A DNA stretch of 64,000 nucleotides from Flavobacteriaceae bacterium (GCA_028284005.1 JANQSO010000015.1:1-64000); one strand, 5' to 3'; shown: positions 14,953 through 24,896, numbered from the stretch's first letter. Notes: a model not told the origin generated them from the letters alone. Translations and numbers: made by a program.

Positions 14953-17677
14953 TTTCTTTTTCGGTAAAAGGAATATCCGGATTACAAATTTCCAGAATTA
15001 ATTTTTTTAGTTCTTCGATAAACAGCTCTAATGTTTGCACGCCTATATCATGATCCTTTTTTTGACTTCTGGGGCTTGGTTTTGTTGCAAACTTTAAAAA
15101 TCCACTGTTAAGATTCTTGAAAGAAATAATTCCCGCTTCTGCATTTGTAATTGGCATTTCTTTTTGGATCATAAGCGCATAGGCCAATACCTGGAATGCT
15201 TTACTATATTTATAATCTTCTGTAATTACATTCCAATCTACAAGCTCAAGGTCACCTTGTTGTACTAATCCGGTTTTGTAATCGATGATCCTAAGCTTTC
15301 CGTTAAATTCATCTACGCGGTCTACCTTCCCACCTATTCGTATGGGGAAGTTAATTTTGTCAATAGGAATTTCAACATGAAGGTCATTTTCAATTTTTAG
15401 CACCTTTATTTGGTTTCCGGTCTTTATTTCGGAGATCTCGTGATCGATAAAGTTGGAAATATACCGTTTGGCCACTTCAAAAATGATAAGATTCTTTCCT
15501 TTGGAATAATCACCTTCCTTAAATGTTTTTTTGAATTGATGTGTTACTTCATCATCTATTTGTTGTTTCATTTTTTGAAGCATCTCCATGGTCAAAAAAT
15601 CACCCTCCAAAGGTTGGTAAAATTCCTGAAGCGTATCATGTACTATGGTCCCTAGCGTATTGTAAGCCACCGTTTCTTCTACTTCCTGGAACTCATTTAT
15701 TTTCAGGATTTTTTGATAGTAAAAATCCAATGGATTTCTAATGTAATTGGTTAAAGAAGAGGGAGAGAACCCCTTTTGGCTAATTTCACTAAGCCGCTCC
15801 ATGATCGCCTCTGTCTTGGCAATGGTCTTCAGCTCCTTTGGTTTCATAAATACCGGCGGGCTCACAATTGTTTTTTTAATATGATGCTTTGGGCATTTTT
15901 CAATTTCTAATTGTAATAAAAAGCGACTTTTTTCTCCGGAGTTCAATCCTTCGGAATGGGCATTGTACATAAGGGTAACATTTTTAGCGCGATGTAACAA
16001 GCGGTAGAAATGGTAGGTATAGATAGCATCTTTTTCTGTATATAGCGGAAGGCCAAACTGTTGCTTTAGGTCGTAGGTGATAAATGATGCATTCGATTTT
16101 CCCGAGGGTAGGATCCCTTCATTTACTGAAAGCATAATTACATTTTCAAAATCCAACACACGGGTTTCCAATACACCCATAAGCTGAAGCCCATTATAGG
16201 CATCTCCTTCAAAATCGAGAGATGTAGATGCAATTAACTCTAAAAATAGGTTATATACAGGTTTTATGGTCCTTGCATACGGGAAGCGGGTATTTAATAC
16301 TTCTATTTTTTTGAAGATTGTATATAAATTGAAAAGTACAATACGGTCAATGCTATGTGGCTCAAATCTTTCTTTAGCTTTTAGAAGAAGTGAGATACAG
16401 GACTGCAAGGCAATACCGCTGTCATCTTTCCAATCATCAAACAGCAGGTTAATTGCTTCTTTATTTAACGGGCCAGCTAATCTTTCAAGTGCCTTTAATG
16501 AAACATGTGTGCTGTTTTGTTGTGCAATTTTTAATGTAATCTCCTGGGGGTCATTTACTAAAAATGCTGCCAGGGGATGATTTAAAATGGATAATATGTT
16601 CTTATAATAAATAGATCCGGACTCCTTTTGATGAATGTTTAAAAGCGTTTCAAAAAAAACAGTTGCCGGAAATGTCTTTATGGCGACCCCCATAGTAATA
16701 TTCACATTTAGGACATTGGAAGGTAAGGAGTTTAAGACAGGGGTTAGTAAAGCTTCATCTGCAAGGACAATGGCGGTATTGTCGAGTTCTTTTTGCGAAT
16801 AACCGGATAGCAGGTCTCCTAAGAATTTTGCCTGTCCGATGTTTTTTTGAACTTCTACAAAATGAAATCTCTTTTCATCTGTGAAATTGTTAGAAATACT
16901 TTGAGGAGGGTTATTTTCAAAATACTTCCATTGCTTTATATACTTTCTTAAAAAAAAGGAAGCGCTGTGCCTGTCATCTTTATAGAAGAAAGAATCTGCG
17001 TCCCAATAGATCTCGGAGTTCCCTGTTTCCAGTAATTCCCGAACGATACTTTGCTCGGCATTATTCAATGCATTGAATCCAATAAAAATGTGCTTTTTAT
17101 TTCCGTGGTTGTTTATATAATGTTCGATATCTTCGGCGGCTTTCCTGTATACCAACCCCTGGTAGCCACAGGCGTTATTTAAAAGTAATTGCTTTAGGGT
17201 TTCATAGAATTCGGGGAGTTGGTTCCAGAACTTAATATAAGCGTCAATTAGCTCGGTTCTTTCTTCTTCTGCAACATTCCATTTTTCTAATGTTTTTATG
17301 CTGCCTAAATAACTGAAAAAAGCTTTTGGTTCTACTAAATGCCTGTCGATTTCATTAAAGTCATTTAGCAGTGTAGTGGCCCAGTTGGTATAACTTTCAA
17401 AGTCTTCTTTTTTTGAAATGCCCTGAGTGTTAAGATATGCCTCATAGCTTTTAAAAAAGAGTTCGGTAGTTTCAATAATTTTTAGGTCGGAGAGTACTTC
17501 AATGAATTCTTCAATACTAATGATCCTGGGAGCGAAAGATGTTTTTGAAGCTAATTTCCGAAGATAATTTTTTAAGAAGCCTCCTGCACGTTTACTGGGA
17601 AGGATAAGTATAAGTTCAGCAGTATCCGGATGTTTTTTATGAATAGCATGTAACGTATCTTCTAGAAAAGTTTGCAT
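14945..17677 (-). CDS. addB: AddB-like PD-(D/E)XK nuclease/inactive helicase subunit
   Basis: A 910-residue protein. The N-terminal two thirds resemble a degenerate UvrD-like helicase (LILPSKRAGGFLKNYL where Walker A would be; LLSGYSQKELDNTAIVLAD). The C-terminal third is a RecB-type nuclease: GFSPSSLTNYIRNPLDFYYQ, TLGTIVHDTLQEFY, then GGKVDRVDEF and LRIIDYKTG with the Asp...Asp-x-Lys active site. With AddA it forms the double-strand-break end-resection enzyme. The Bacillus AddB iron-sulfur Cys set is not present: the nuclease domain has a single Cys near the end. addA lies on the same strand but is separated from this gene by ompA and kbl. Confidence 0.82.
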   Translation of the reverse strand: MQTFLEDTLHAIHKKHPDTAELILILPSKRAGGFLKNYLRKLASKTSFAPRIISIEEFIEVLSDLKIIETTELFFKSYEAYLNTQGISKKEDFESYTNWATTLLNDFNEIDRHLVEPKAFFSYLGSIKTLEKWNVAEEERTELIDAYIKFWNQLPEFYETLKQLLLNNACGYQGLVYRKAAEDIEHYINNHGNKKHIFIGFNALNNAEQSIVRELLETGNSEIYWDADSFFYKDDRHSASFFLRKYIKQWKYFENNPPQSISNNFTDEKRFHFVEVQKNIGQAKFLGDLLSGYSQKELDNTAIVLADEALLTPVLNSLPSNVLNVNITMGVAIKTFPATVFFETLLNIHQKESGSIYYKNILSILNHPLAAFLVNDPQEITLKIAQQNSTHVSLKALERLAGPLNKEAINLLFDDWKDDSGIALQSCISLLLKAKERFEPHSIDRIVLFNLYTIFKKIEVLNTRFPYARTIKPVYNLFLELIASTSLDFEGDAYNGLQLMGVLETRVLDFENVIMLSVNEGILPSGKSNASFITYDLKQQFGLPLYTEKDAIYTYHFYRLLHRAKNVTLMYNAHSEGLNSGEKSRFLLQLEIEKCPKHHIKKTIVSPPVFMKPKELKTIAKTEAIMERLSEISQKGFSPSSLTNYIRNPLDFYYQKILKINEFQEVEETVAYNTLGTIVHDTLQEFYQPLEGDFLTMEMLQKMKQQIDDEVTHQFKKTFKEGDYSKGKNLIIFEVAKRYISNFIDHEISEIKTGNQIKVLKIENDLHVEIPIDKINFPIRIGGKVDRVDEFNGKLRIIDYKTGLVQQGDLELVDWNVITEDYKYSKAFQVLAYALMIQKEMPITNAEAGIISFKNLNSGFLKFATKPSPRSQKKDHDIGVQTLELFIEELKKLILEICNPDIPFTEKEIE

Positions 17678-17685
17678 GCTACTAA

Positions 17686-17718
17686 AATAAAAAACGCCTC
17701 CGTAAAAAGGAGGCGTTT
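17686..17718 (-). terminator. intrinsic terminator of the ompA gene
   Basis: Read on the minus strand: AAACGCCTCC, loop TTTTTAC, GGAGGCGTTT, followed by a T-rich tract. A perfect 10-bp GC-rich stem 25 bases after the ompA stop, just before addB begins. Confidence 0.85.
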
Positions 17719-17743
17719 CTTAATTATTTATAGTGTGTATTTC

Positions 17744-19126
17744 TTATTTCTTCAAAGAAATTTCAACACGTCTGTTTTGCTGTCTTCCTGCTTTAGTAGC
17801 ATTAGTAGCGATAGGTCTTGACTCACCATATCCTACAGAAGTCAATCTTGAACCACTCATTCCAATGGTAGTAAGATAATCTCTAACAGAAGAAGCTCTG
17901 TTATCAGAAAGAGTTTGGTTAGTAGACTCTCTACCTACGCTGTCTGTATGTCCTTCAATTACGAAATTAGCATTAGGATATTCTTTCATGATATCTGCGA
18001 TATTCTGAAGAACAGCATAAGACTCTTGACGAATTGTAGATTTTCCAGTGTCAAACAAGATCGTTTTAGAATAATCGTTCAATTGCTGGATAATTTCAAC
18101 AGTTACTTCTGGACAACCATTGTTTGCAACAGTACCAGGTACATCTGGACACTGATCGTCTTTGTCTAATACACCGTCACCATCTCTGTCTTGGTAAGGA
18201 CATCCGTTATTAGATCTTGGACCAGCTTCGTTTGGACAACCATCTTCAGCGTCAGTGATACCATCACCGTCAGCATCAGGACATCCGTTAAGTGAAGCAA
18301 GACCAGGAACAGTAGGACAAGCATCCTGAGGATCTGCTATACCGTCACCGTCAGTATCCGGGCATCCGTTAAATTCAGCTAAACCAGGAGTGTTAGGACA
18401 AGCATCATTTCTATCTTCTATACCGTCACCGTCAGTATCAGGACATCCGTTGAATTCTGGTAAACCAGGAGTTTCCGGACACTCATCATCTTTATCAAAG
18501 ATTCCGTCACCGTCAGTATCTTTTCCACCAAATTTAAATGCAACACCTATAGAATGCTGGAAGTGCTTAATACCATATTCATCTTCAAAAGCATGCTTAT
18601 AAACAGACTGGAAGTTTAAAGCGATGTTTTCAGCTAACCAGAAACGAACTGATGCAAGACCGTTGGCTGTACCAAAACCTATATCATCAACCCATGTATA
18701 ACCTCCACCAATACCGATAGAAGGGTCTAGCCAACTAGAACCAATTAGGTCTTTAAAGCTATATTTAATTTCACCGTCTGCCGCGATGTAAGATAAATCA
18801 TCTACTTCTACATCACCAGTTCTTTCAATTCTATTGACAGTACCAACGGCAGCAAATGTAAATCCATCACCTATATACCTACCAATAGATACTTTTGAAA
18901 CTGAAGGGACAATGTTCCAGTGATCATTAACGTTGTAGAATTCTTCGAAAAGATCTCCGTTTAAATCATCAGAATCGGCTTGCCCGTCTCTTAGACCAAC
19001 CGGAAAAGTGTCAACAGCGTTCACACCAACCTCGATGGCCCAAGGATTGTTTGCGTCTTGTGCGTTAGCTACTCCAACTCCTAAAAGCAAAAGTGTAGCA
19101 ACTAAAAAAGTGTTAAGATGTTTCAT
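17744..19126 (-). CDS. OmpA family protein with thrombospondin type-3 repeats
   Basis: A 460-residue outer-membrane protein with an SPI signal (ending VGVANAQ). Residues ~22-200 form an 8-stranded OmpA-like barrel domain. Five to six calcium-binding TSP3 repeats ([15 protein letters not shown], each ~25 residues, coded at about 18110-18525) form a stiff spacer. The C-terminal OmpA domain has [21 protein letters not shown] and [10 protein letters not shown] and binds peptidoglycan. This build is one of the most abundant envelope proteins in flavobacteria. It has its own consensus promoter and terminator, so it is a highly expressed single gene. Confidence 0.92.
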   Translation of the reverse strand: MKHLNTFLVATLLLLGVGVANAQDANNPWAIEVGVNAVDTFPVGLRDGQADSDDLNGDLFEEFYNVNDHWNIVPSVSKVSIGRYIGDGFTFAAVGTVNRIERTGDVEVDDLSYIAADGEIKYSFKDLIGSSWLDPSIGIGGGYTWVDDIGFGTANGLASVRFWLAENIALNFQSVYKHAFEDEYGIKHFQHSIGVAFKFGGKDTDGDGIFDKDDECPETPGLPEFNGCPDTDGDGIEDRNDACPNTPGLAEFNGCPDTDGDGIADPQDACPTVPGLASLNGCPDADGDGITDAEDGCPNEAGPRSNNGCPYQDRDGDGVLDKDDQCPDVPGTVANNGCPEVTVEIIQQLNDYSKTILFDTGKSTIRQESYAVLQNIADIMKEYPNANFVIEGHTDSVGRESTNQTLSDNRASSVRDYLTTIGMSGSRLTSVGYGESRPIATNATKAGRQQNRRVEISLKK

Positions 19127-19160
19127 ATTAAATTGTTTAATTTTTAAGTGTTAATTAGAG

Positions 19161-19191
19161 CAAAAGTAAGTTGTTAAAACTTATAAACAAA
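19161..19191 (-). promoter_or_regulatory. consensus promoter of ompA
   Basis: On the minus strand TTTG (19191-19188), exactly 19 bases, then TACTTTTG (19168-19161): a perfect match to TTTG-N19-TAnnTTTG. The leader would be about 28 bases. It is the best promoter seen in the window, fitting an abundant protein. Confidence 0.85.
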
Positions 19192-19248
19192 AGCAAATCT
19201 ATTAAATTTTTTGTAAACACAAAGGGATTAATATAGAAATAAAACGTA

Positions 19249-20448
19249 TTAGGGATGAATTATTTTCAGTTTTGCCCCAACTTTTTTAAATGCTGCTATT
19301 GCTTTGTCTAAATGTTCTTTTGTATGAGCAGCAGATAATTGTACCCTAATTCTTGCTTTTCCCTTTGGTACTACGGGATAAAAGAACCCTATCACATAAA
19401 TTCCTTCTTCTAACAGCATATCTGCCATATTTTGAGAAAGTTGCGCGTCATATAGCATCACAGGAACAATAGCTGAATCCCCATCAATAATATCAAAACC
19501 GGCCTCTTTCAAGCCATTTTTAAAGTAAGATGTATTCTTCTCCAATTGATCTCTCAATGCAGTGTCTTTGGAAAGCATATCAAAAACCTTAATGGATGCC
19601 CCTACAATAGCCGGAGCCAATGAATTTGAAAATAAATAAGGCCGTGAACGTTGCCTTAATATTTCAATTATTTCCTTTTTCCCGGTAGTATAGCCTCCCA
19701 TTGCACCTCCCAACGCTTTTCCTAAGGTTCCGGTAATGATATCAATTCTTCCCATTACGTTCTTCTCTTCTAAGGTTCCACGGCCGGTTTCTCCTATAAA
19801 CCCTGCAGCATGGCATTCATCTATCATCACTAAAGCATCGTATTTTTCAGCAAGGTCACAGATTTTGTCTAAAGGCGCAACCAAACCGTCCATCGAGAAA
19901 ACCCCGTCAGTAACTATGATTTTAAATCGGGCACCATTTTCATTTGCAGCAACCAATTGCTTTTCCAGGTCTTCCATATTACTGTTTTCATAGCGATAAC
20001 GCGCCGCTTTACATAACCGTACCCCATCAATTATGGAAGCGTGGTTTAATGAGTCTGAAATAATAGCGTCTCCCGGGCCCAATAACGGTTCAAAAACACC
20101 TCCATTGGCATCAAAGGCAGCAGCATATAGAATAGTATCTTCCGTTTGGTAATAATTGGCGATTTTTTGTTCCAATTCCTTGTGAATATCTTGTGTTCCA
20201 CAGATAAAACGGACAGAAGACATTCCAAAACCATGAGTATCCATGGTATCTTTAGCGGCTTGTATCACCTCTTTATTCGAGGAAAGCCCCAAATAGTTAT
20301 TTGCACAAAAATTAATCACTTCTTCCCCTGTAGAGATTTTAATTACAGCGTCCTGCGGAGAGGTGATTATGCGTTCCTTTTTATAAAGACCCTGGTCTTT
20401 TATGTCTTGTAGTTCTTTTTGGAGGTGTTCTTTTATTTTTCCGTACAT
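19249..20448 (-). CDS. kbl: glycine C-acetyltransferase (2-amino-3-ketobutyrate CoA ligase)
   Basis: A 399-residue PLP enzyme of the alpha-oxoamine synthase family, matching the usual length of Kbl. It cleaves 2-amino-3-oxobutyrate (from threonine dehydrogenase) with CoA to glycine and acetyl-CoA in the cytoplasm. Motifs: [56 protein letters not shown] and the PLP Lys in [22 protein letters not shown] and the acetyl-specific context favour Kbl over BioF or SPT. No tdh gene is adjacent. It lies 27 bases downstream of addA, so it may be expressed with it. Confidence 0.93.
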   Translation of the reverse strand: MYGKIKEHLQKELQDIKDQGLYKKERIITSPQDAVIKISTGEEVINFCANNYLGLSSNKEVIQAAKDTMDTHGFGMSSVRFICGTQDIHKELEQKIANYYQTEDTILYAAAFDANGGVFEPLLGPGDAIISDSLNHASIIDGVRLCKAARYRYENSNMEDLEKQLVAANENGARFKIIVTDGVFSMDGLVAPLDKICDLAEKYDALVMIDECHAAGFIGETGRGTLEEKNVMGRIDIITGTLGKALGGAMGGYTTGKKEIIEILRQRSRPYLFSNSLAPAIVGASIKVFDMLSKDTALRDQLEKNTSYFKNGLKEAGFDIIDGDSAIVPVMLYDAQLSQNMADMLLEEGIYVIGFFYPVVPKGKARIRVQLSAAHTKEHLDKAIAAFKKVGAKLKIIHP

Positions 20449-20475
20449 GATAAGTCAATTTTTGAGACTTCAAAT

Positions 20476-23400
20476 TTATACTTTATTTATCATTATTTCT
20501 TCTTCGGAAACATAAACCAGTATTTTTTCTGAAATACTAAAATTCATTTCTTCCAGTGCCCTGGCATAGCTCTCAATCTGACTATTGTGTGAGGGTCTTG
20601 GGGCTCCGGTTTTGTAATCTACAATACTTACCCGGTCATTTGTGTGAAAATTTAACCGGTCCGGGCGTAATAACTGCCCTTTTCCTGTAATGATCTCACG
20701 TTCATTCTCTATAGTTTCTTTATCGGCTTTAAACAAATGTTGTAATTCGGGGTGTCTTACAATCGCGTCTACAGTTTTTCGCAATAAATCCAGTTCCTCG
20801 CCAGAAATAGCTTCATGGCCCTCCATCTCGTCAAAAACAGCATCTACATCGCCTATATTTTTAATAAGTGCCATTGTATCGTGTAATAGATTACCGATGG
20901 CAATGGCTTCCTGAGCTTCGGTACCCCACAAAATGGCATCTGCAGATACAATCTTTAAATGATGCTCTTTAGGAGGGCTTGTTATATAGCTTGGGGCTAT
21001 TTGAGTTATGGTTTCAGTATTTTCATTTTTTAAAAGCCTTTTGGGAGTGCCAAATTCGGCGATCAATGTTGCATCATTCCATTTTCCGATATTCTTCAGG
21101 AATGCCCCAAACAATTGATTAAAGTTGTTGGGTGCACTATTCGTGATTTCTTTTGGGGTGCAGGCAAAAACATATAATTGTTCAACAGCACGTGTAAGCG
21201 TTACATATAGCAGGTTGATGGCATCCAGCTCCAGGGTATCTCTACGTTCCCGGTATATTGCAGCTCCCGTTTCTCCGTACTCCGCTACTTTATTGTTGTA
21301 ATTGATGAGAACCTCATCAAAACCACTTGTTTCATTTTCTAATGGAAACCAGGCTTTAGCATTTCTTTCGCCATAAATTTCTACATCGGCATAAGGGAAG
21401 AGTACCACGGGAAACTCTAGCCCTTTGGATTTGTGTATGGTCATTAATTGTACAGCATTTGTGTTTTCACTGGCGAGAATCGCAGCGTTTTCTCTTTTTG
21501 TTTCCCAATAGTCCAGGAAGGACAGTTTTCCGGCTTGAGGCTGTTGCTGAAATTCAAACACCAGGTCCATGAACCCAAACAAATATCCATCCGGGGTTCG
21601 GTTTAACTGAAATTGTTTAACGATATACTCACAGCTTTCATACAACGAAACAGATTGCAGGGTATTGAAACTAAAATCGATATGGTAGTCCTTCAGTTTT
21701 TTTTCAAATGCTTCGGAAGAGCTATTTAAAAAATGACTAAAAAATGAATGCTTAGTCTCTTTAACCTGAAAATGATCATATAAATAATCTAAAAGGTTAA
21801 TTTTTACGGCTTCATTTTCAGGGAATAATTGAAAAGTGATCGTATCAATAATACACTGTACGGTCTGCGAGGATTGAAGTAGTAATGTTTCAGAAGAGAT
21901 GATTGGAATGCCTTGCTCCATAAGATATGCTCCTAATGAAACTCCTTCTTTCTTTGTTCGCGTTAAAATACAAATGTCTTTTTCATTAAAACCGGATTGC
22001 AAGGCATGTAAAATAGTTTCGTGCACACGGGCTGCATAGACCTTATGAGCTTCAGCTTTATTATTGGGAGTTATAAATTCAAATTTAATGTAACCGCCCT
22101 CTTTTTTGGTGCTATATTGCCGGTTCCCTATTTCATATAGGTTTTTGTGTGCCAAATTGCCAAAATGTGTTGCCACAAAACTGAAAAAGGTGTTGTTAAA
22201 TTCGATTATATTTTTACAACTGCGGTAATTGGTTTCTAAGTTCAACACTTTTTTTTCTGTGATTGAAAAAGGGTTTTTTGCCCCGTATAAGCTCATGAAC
22301 TGTTCCGGAAAACCACCCCGCCAGCGATATATAGATTGTTTGGCATCACCTACCAACAGGAGGCTGCCCTGTTCACCATCTAATGTTTGTTGAGCTAATG
22401 CATTATCGATCAATGGAATTAAATTTTGCCATTGCAGCAACGAAGTGTCTTGAAATTCATCAATAAAGAAATGACGATATTTCTCCCCTAAACGTTCATA
22501 GATAAATGGGGCGGGTTGATTTTTAATTTCATTATTGATTAGTGCGTTAAATTCTGAAATAGGTAACAATTTCCGTTCTTCTTTGATTATTTCCAATTCT
22601 TGATTTACCAGGTTTATTACAGAAAGGGGTGTGATGTTTTTAAGGATGGAGTTTATAAATAATACCTGATGCACCTTCTGTTTTGTAGTTTCAAAACTTG
22701 TAATGAATACAGGGGTTAGCTCATCAATAACCGAAGCGATTCCAGTATCTACCCGTTGAGGGTATAACGGCTTCTCACCCATGGTTTCTTGCCACTTCGC
22801 TTTAAAATTTATGTTGAAATTCTCAAAGGCCAGGTTTTGAAAATGCTTAGGCAAATACGAGCCGCTAAAATCATCAAATTGCAGACCGCTTTCATCGATT
22901 AATTGTAATGTTTCCGAAGCGGTTTTTTTAATTACGGCTACATGGCTTTTTTTTGTGGCAATAAGCGTTGCTTTAAAATCTGAAAAATCTTTTAATGCTT
23001 TTTCTTTGAGTTTAGCAACATGGGGAGCATCATTTTCATTTAACAGTATTTGGGCTGCTTGTGTAATGTCTTTGGCAATATCCCAGGATTTGTCATCGTC
23101 TGTTTTCTCTATGGCAAACTCCAGCAACAGTTTTGTAATTTCTGAATCTTCACCTGCTTTATTGATGAGTTGGTCTACGGCTTCTGCTATTAATTGAGGA
23201 ACATCCAGGCTTACTTCAAAGTTCTGCGGTAATTTCAGGTCTCTGGCAAAAGTGCGAATAAGTTGATGGTTAAACCGGTCGATGGTCTCTACATTGAAAC
23301 CGGCATAATGATGCAATAAGTGCTTTAGTATTTTTCGAGATTGAAGATGAAGGTCTTCAATTGTAAGGTTGGTTTCTTCGGCAATTTGAGAAAGCATTTC

Positions 23401-23628
23401 ACCGGGAGTCAAAATAGTTTCGGGAGAAGAAAATAAAACCAGATTATCTATAATGCGTTGTTTCATTTCGGCAACTGCCTTATTGGTAAAAGTAATGGCC
23501 AGCAAATATTTATAATATCCTTCTTTTTTAGTTTGTAGGATTAGTTTAAGATATTCTTTTACAAGCGTAAATGTTTTTCCGCTTCCGGCAGATGCATTAT
23601 AAATGGTAAACAGGGTTGTTTTTTGCAA
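20476..23628 (-). CDS. addA: AddA-like UvrD helicase/nuclease
   Basis: A 1050-residue ATP-dependent helicase-nuclease. Walker A NASAGSGKTFTLVKEYL is near residue 12. Motif Ia is FTNKAVAEMKQRII, Walker B HFFIDEFQDTSLLQW, motif III VGDAKQSIYRWRGG, and motifs IV-VI include LETNYRSCKNI, MTIHKSKGLEFPVV and LLYVTLTRAVEQLYVF. The C-terminal nuclease domain has GNLLHDTM, LLRPDRLNF and SIVDYKTGAPRP (Asp...Asp-x-Lys). It works with AddB to process double-strand breaks for RecA. Family length fits (about 1000-1200). The upstream region is shared with the divergent sodA gene (166 bases). Confidence 0.88.
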   Translation of the reverse strand: MQKTTLFTIYNASAGSGKTFTLVKEYLKLILQTKKEGYYKYLLAITFTNKAVAEMKQRIIDNLVLFSSPETILTPGEMLSQIAEETNLTIEDLHLQSRKILKHLLHHYAGFNVETIDRFNHQLIRTFARDLKLPQNFEVSLDVPQLIAEAVDQLINKAGEDSEITKLLLEFAIEKTDDDKSWDIAKDITQAAQILLNENDAPHVAKLKEKALKDFSDFKATLIATKKSHVAVIKKTASETLQLIDESGLQFDDFSGSYLPKHFQNLAFENFNINFKAKWQETMGEKPLYPQRVDTGIASVIDELTPVFITSFETTKQKVHQVLFINSILKNITPLSVINLVNQELEIIKEERKLLPISEFNALINNEIKNQPAPFIYERLGEKYRHFFIDEFQDTSLLQWQNLIPLIDNALAQQTLDGEQGSLLLVGDAKQSIYRWRGGFPEQFMSLYGAKNPFSITEKKVLNLETNYRSCKNIIEFNNTFFSFVATHFGNLAHKNLYEIGNRQYSTKKEGGYIKFEFITPNNKAEAHKVYAARVHETILHALQSGFNEKDICILTRTKKEGVSLGAYLMEQGIPIISSETLLLQSSQTVQCIIDTITFQLFPENEAVKINLLDYLYDHFQVKETKHSFFSHFLNSSSEAFEKKLKDYHIDFSFNTLQSVSLYESCEYIVKQFQLNRTPDGYLFGFMDLVFEFQQQPQAGKLSFLDYWETKRENAAILASENTNAVQLMTIHKSKGLEFPVVLFPYADVEIYGERNAKAWFPLENETSGFDEVLINYNNKVAEYGETGAAIYRERRDTLELDAINLLYVTLTRAVEQLYVFACTPKEITNSAPNNFNQLFGAFLKNIGKWNDATLIAEFGTPKRLLKNENTETITQIAPSYITSPPKEHHLKIVSADAILWGTEAQEAIAIGNLLHDTMALIKNIGDVDAVFDEMEGHEAISGEELDLLRKTVDAIVRHPELQHLFKADKETIENEREIITGKGQLLRPDRLNFHTNDRVSIVDYKTGAPRPSHNSQIESYARALEEMNFSISEKILVYVSEEEIMINKV

Positions 23629-23732
23629 AAGACTTTTTTACTAAGATATTAAAAGCGCAACTATTAAAAACAGTTTATAAAGATAATCTATTGTCGTATA
23701 GAAATCTTATAAAACTTATAACAGTTTTTGAT

Positions 23733-23744
23733 CGTATTAATACG
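23733..23744. promoter_or_regulatory. 12-bp palindrome abutting the sodA -7 box
   Basis: CGTATTAATACG is a perfect palindrome lying directly against TACTTTTG (23745-23752). This is the normal place for an operator that blocks RNA polymerase, so a redox- or metal-responsive regulator is plausible. Confidence 0.45.
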
Positions 23745-23752
23745 TACTTTTG
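23745..23752 (+). promoter_or_regulatory. -7 promoter element of sodA
   Basis: TACTTTTG matches TAnnTTTG. No good TTTG lies at 19 bases; TTTTTG at 23725-23730 is 14 bases away, so the -33 part is weak, which fits an activator- or repressor-controlled promoter. The leader would be about 38 bases. Confidence 0.5.
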
Positions 23753-23794
23753 AAGTAATTATAATAAAGCAATAACCAGAAAATTTTAAAAATT

Positions 23795-24403
23795 ATGTCT
23801 TTTGAATTACCACAATTACCATACGCACATGATGCATTGGAGCCACATATTGATACAAGAACAATGGAAATACATCATGGGAAACATCATCAAGGCTATA
23901 CTAATAATTTAAATGCTGCCGTATCGGGGACCGATATGGAAGGAAAATCTATAGAAGATATTCTAACCAACCTGGATATGAATAATAAAGCTGTTAGAAA
24001 TAATGGAGGAGGTTATTATAATCACAGTTTGTTTTGGAAAGTTATGTCACCCAATGGAGGGGGAGAACCTTCTGGAGAACTGGCTGAAGCCATTAATAGC
24101 GCTTTTGGGAATTTTAATGCATTTAAAGAAGAATTTTCTACTGCTGCAAAAACACAATTTGGCTCCGGATGGGCTTGGCTTTGTGTTCATAAAGGCGGGA
24201 AAGTTGAGGTTTGCTCTACGCCAAACCAGGATAACCCTTTAATGCCGGGTGTTACTTGTGAAGGGACGCCAATATTAGGATTGGATGTTTGGGAACATGC
24301 GTATTATTTAAATTACCAAAATCGCAGGCCGGATTATGTAAATGCATTCTTTAATGTTATAAATTGGAACGAAGTATCGGCGCGATACCAGGAGAACAAA
24401 TAA
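23795..24403 (+). CDS. sodA: superoxide dismutase, Mn (or cambialistic) type
   Basis: A 202-residue cytoplasmic enzyme that dismutes superoxide to oxygen and hydrogen peroxide. Metal ligands are visible: His in [10 protein letters not shown], His in NHSLFW, and Asp/His in [16 protein letters not shown]. The sequence [11 protein letters not shown] together with the Gln in [10 protein letters not shown] favours the manganese type over the iron type, which has a different Gln placement. There is no signal peptide. It is a single gene with an operator-like palindrome at its promoter and a very strong terminator behind it. It is divergent from addA. Confidence 0.93.
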   Translation: MSFELPQLPYAHDALEPHIDTRTMEIHHGKHHQGYTNNLNAAVSGTDMEGKSIEDILTNLDMNNKAVRNNGGGYYNHSLFWKVMSPNGGGEPSGELAEAINSAFGNFNAFKEEFSTAAKTQFGSGWAWLCVHKGGKVEVCSTPNQDNPLMPGVTCEGTPILGLDVWEHAYYLNYQNRRPDYVNAFFNVINWNEVSARYQENK

Positions 24404-24416
24404 AGTTAAATGATAT

Positions 24417-24465
24417 AAAAACAGAAGAACCCTACACCTGTCAGGTGTAGGGTTCTTCTGTTTTT
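24417..24465 (+). terminator. very long perfect hairpin terminator of sodA
   Basis: A 24-bp perfect inverted repeat (AAAAACAGAAGAACCCTACA... and its complement) around a single central base at 24441, ending in TTTTT. It lies 13 bases after the sodA stop. A-T symmetry would also let it act on the minus strand. Confidence 0.9.
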
Positions 24466-24492
24466 AAAAAAGTGTTACTTTCACAATAACGC

Positions 24493-24581
24493 ATAAAAAA
24501 AGGTAAACAAGTGTTTACCTTTTTTTGCCCCAAATCTACCATGAACTTAACCTACTTATGCTATGGTATAGATCAAATATA
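24493..24581 (-). ncRNA. candidate small RNA, copy A of a duplicated element
   Basis: Read on the minus strand, this 89-base unit starts with TATATTTG, a match to the -7 promoter box TAnnTTTG. It then has TACCAT and ATGGTA, which pair around a 20-base loop, a GATT/GGGGC linker, and GGTAAACA-CT-TGTTTACC flanked by seven A and seven T, a complete intrinsic terminator. A transcript of roughly 75-80 bases is predicted. The nearly identical copy B lies 247 bases to the right. Neither copy contains an open frame of useful length. The terminator also works on the plus strand, so a pure bidirectional terminator is the alternative, but that would not explain why the other ~55 bases are conserved. Confidence 0.55.
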
Positions 24582-24739
24582 TGTTATAAATTATAGGATA
24601 AAATAAACTTTTAGACCAATAACTGTTTTTTTCGTTAAAAAGCAAGTATTTTATTAGAAATGCCTATTAAATTGATAGGATAGTAAATAATTACTAAAAT
24701 TCTTTTACGTTTTATAGCGCAATTTTATACTACTGTAAA

Positions 24740-24829
24740 ATAAAAAAAAGGTAAACAAGTGTTTACCTTTTTTGCCCCAAATCTTACCATGAACTTAACC
24801 TACTTATGCTATGGTATGGATCAAATATA
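24740..24829 (-). ncRNA. candidate small RNA, copy B of a duplicated element
   Basis: A 90-base unit differing from copy A by only one internal substitution and three one-base length changes in homopolymer runs. It has the same order on the minus strand: TATATTTG box, TACCAT...ATGGTA hairpin, TTTGGGGC linker, GGTAAACA/TGTTTACC terminator with T tract. The hairpin-loop sequence (AGCATAAGTAGGTTAAGTTC) is identical in both copies, as expected if it is the functional, target-pairing part. The flanking DNA differs between the copies. Confidence 0.55.
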
Positions 24830-24896
24830 AGTCAAATTTATAGACCGACTACAGACTTTTCCTACTTTTGGATAAAGTGATTTTTTATACCGATTA

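Noticed and set aside
18110-18525. Regularly spaced DNA repeats that at first look array-like
   Set aside because: They are the TSP3 repeats of the OmpA protein (about 25-codon period, in frame), not a CRISPR array; no unique spacers and no cas genes.
24493-24829. The duplicated element as a transposon end or MITE
   Set aside because: There are no terminal inverted repeats spanning the unit and no target-site duplication; the only inverted repeats are internal hairpins fitting an RNA and its terminator.
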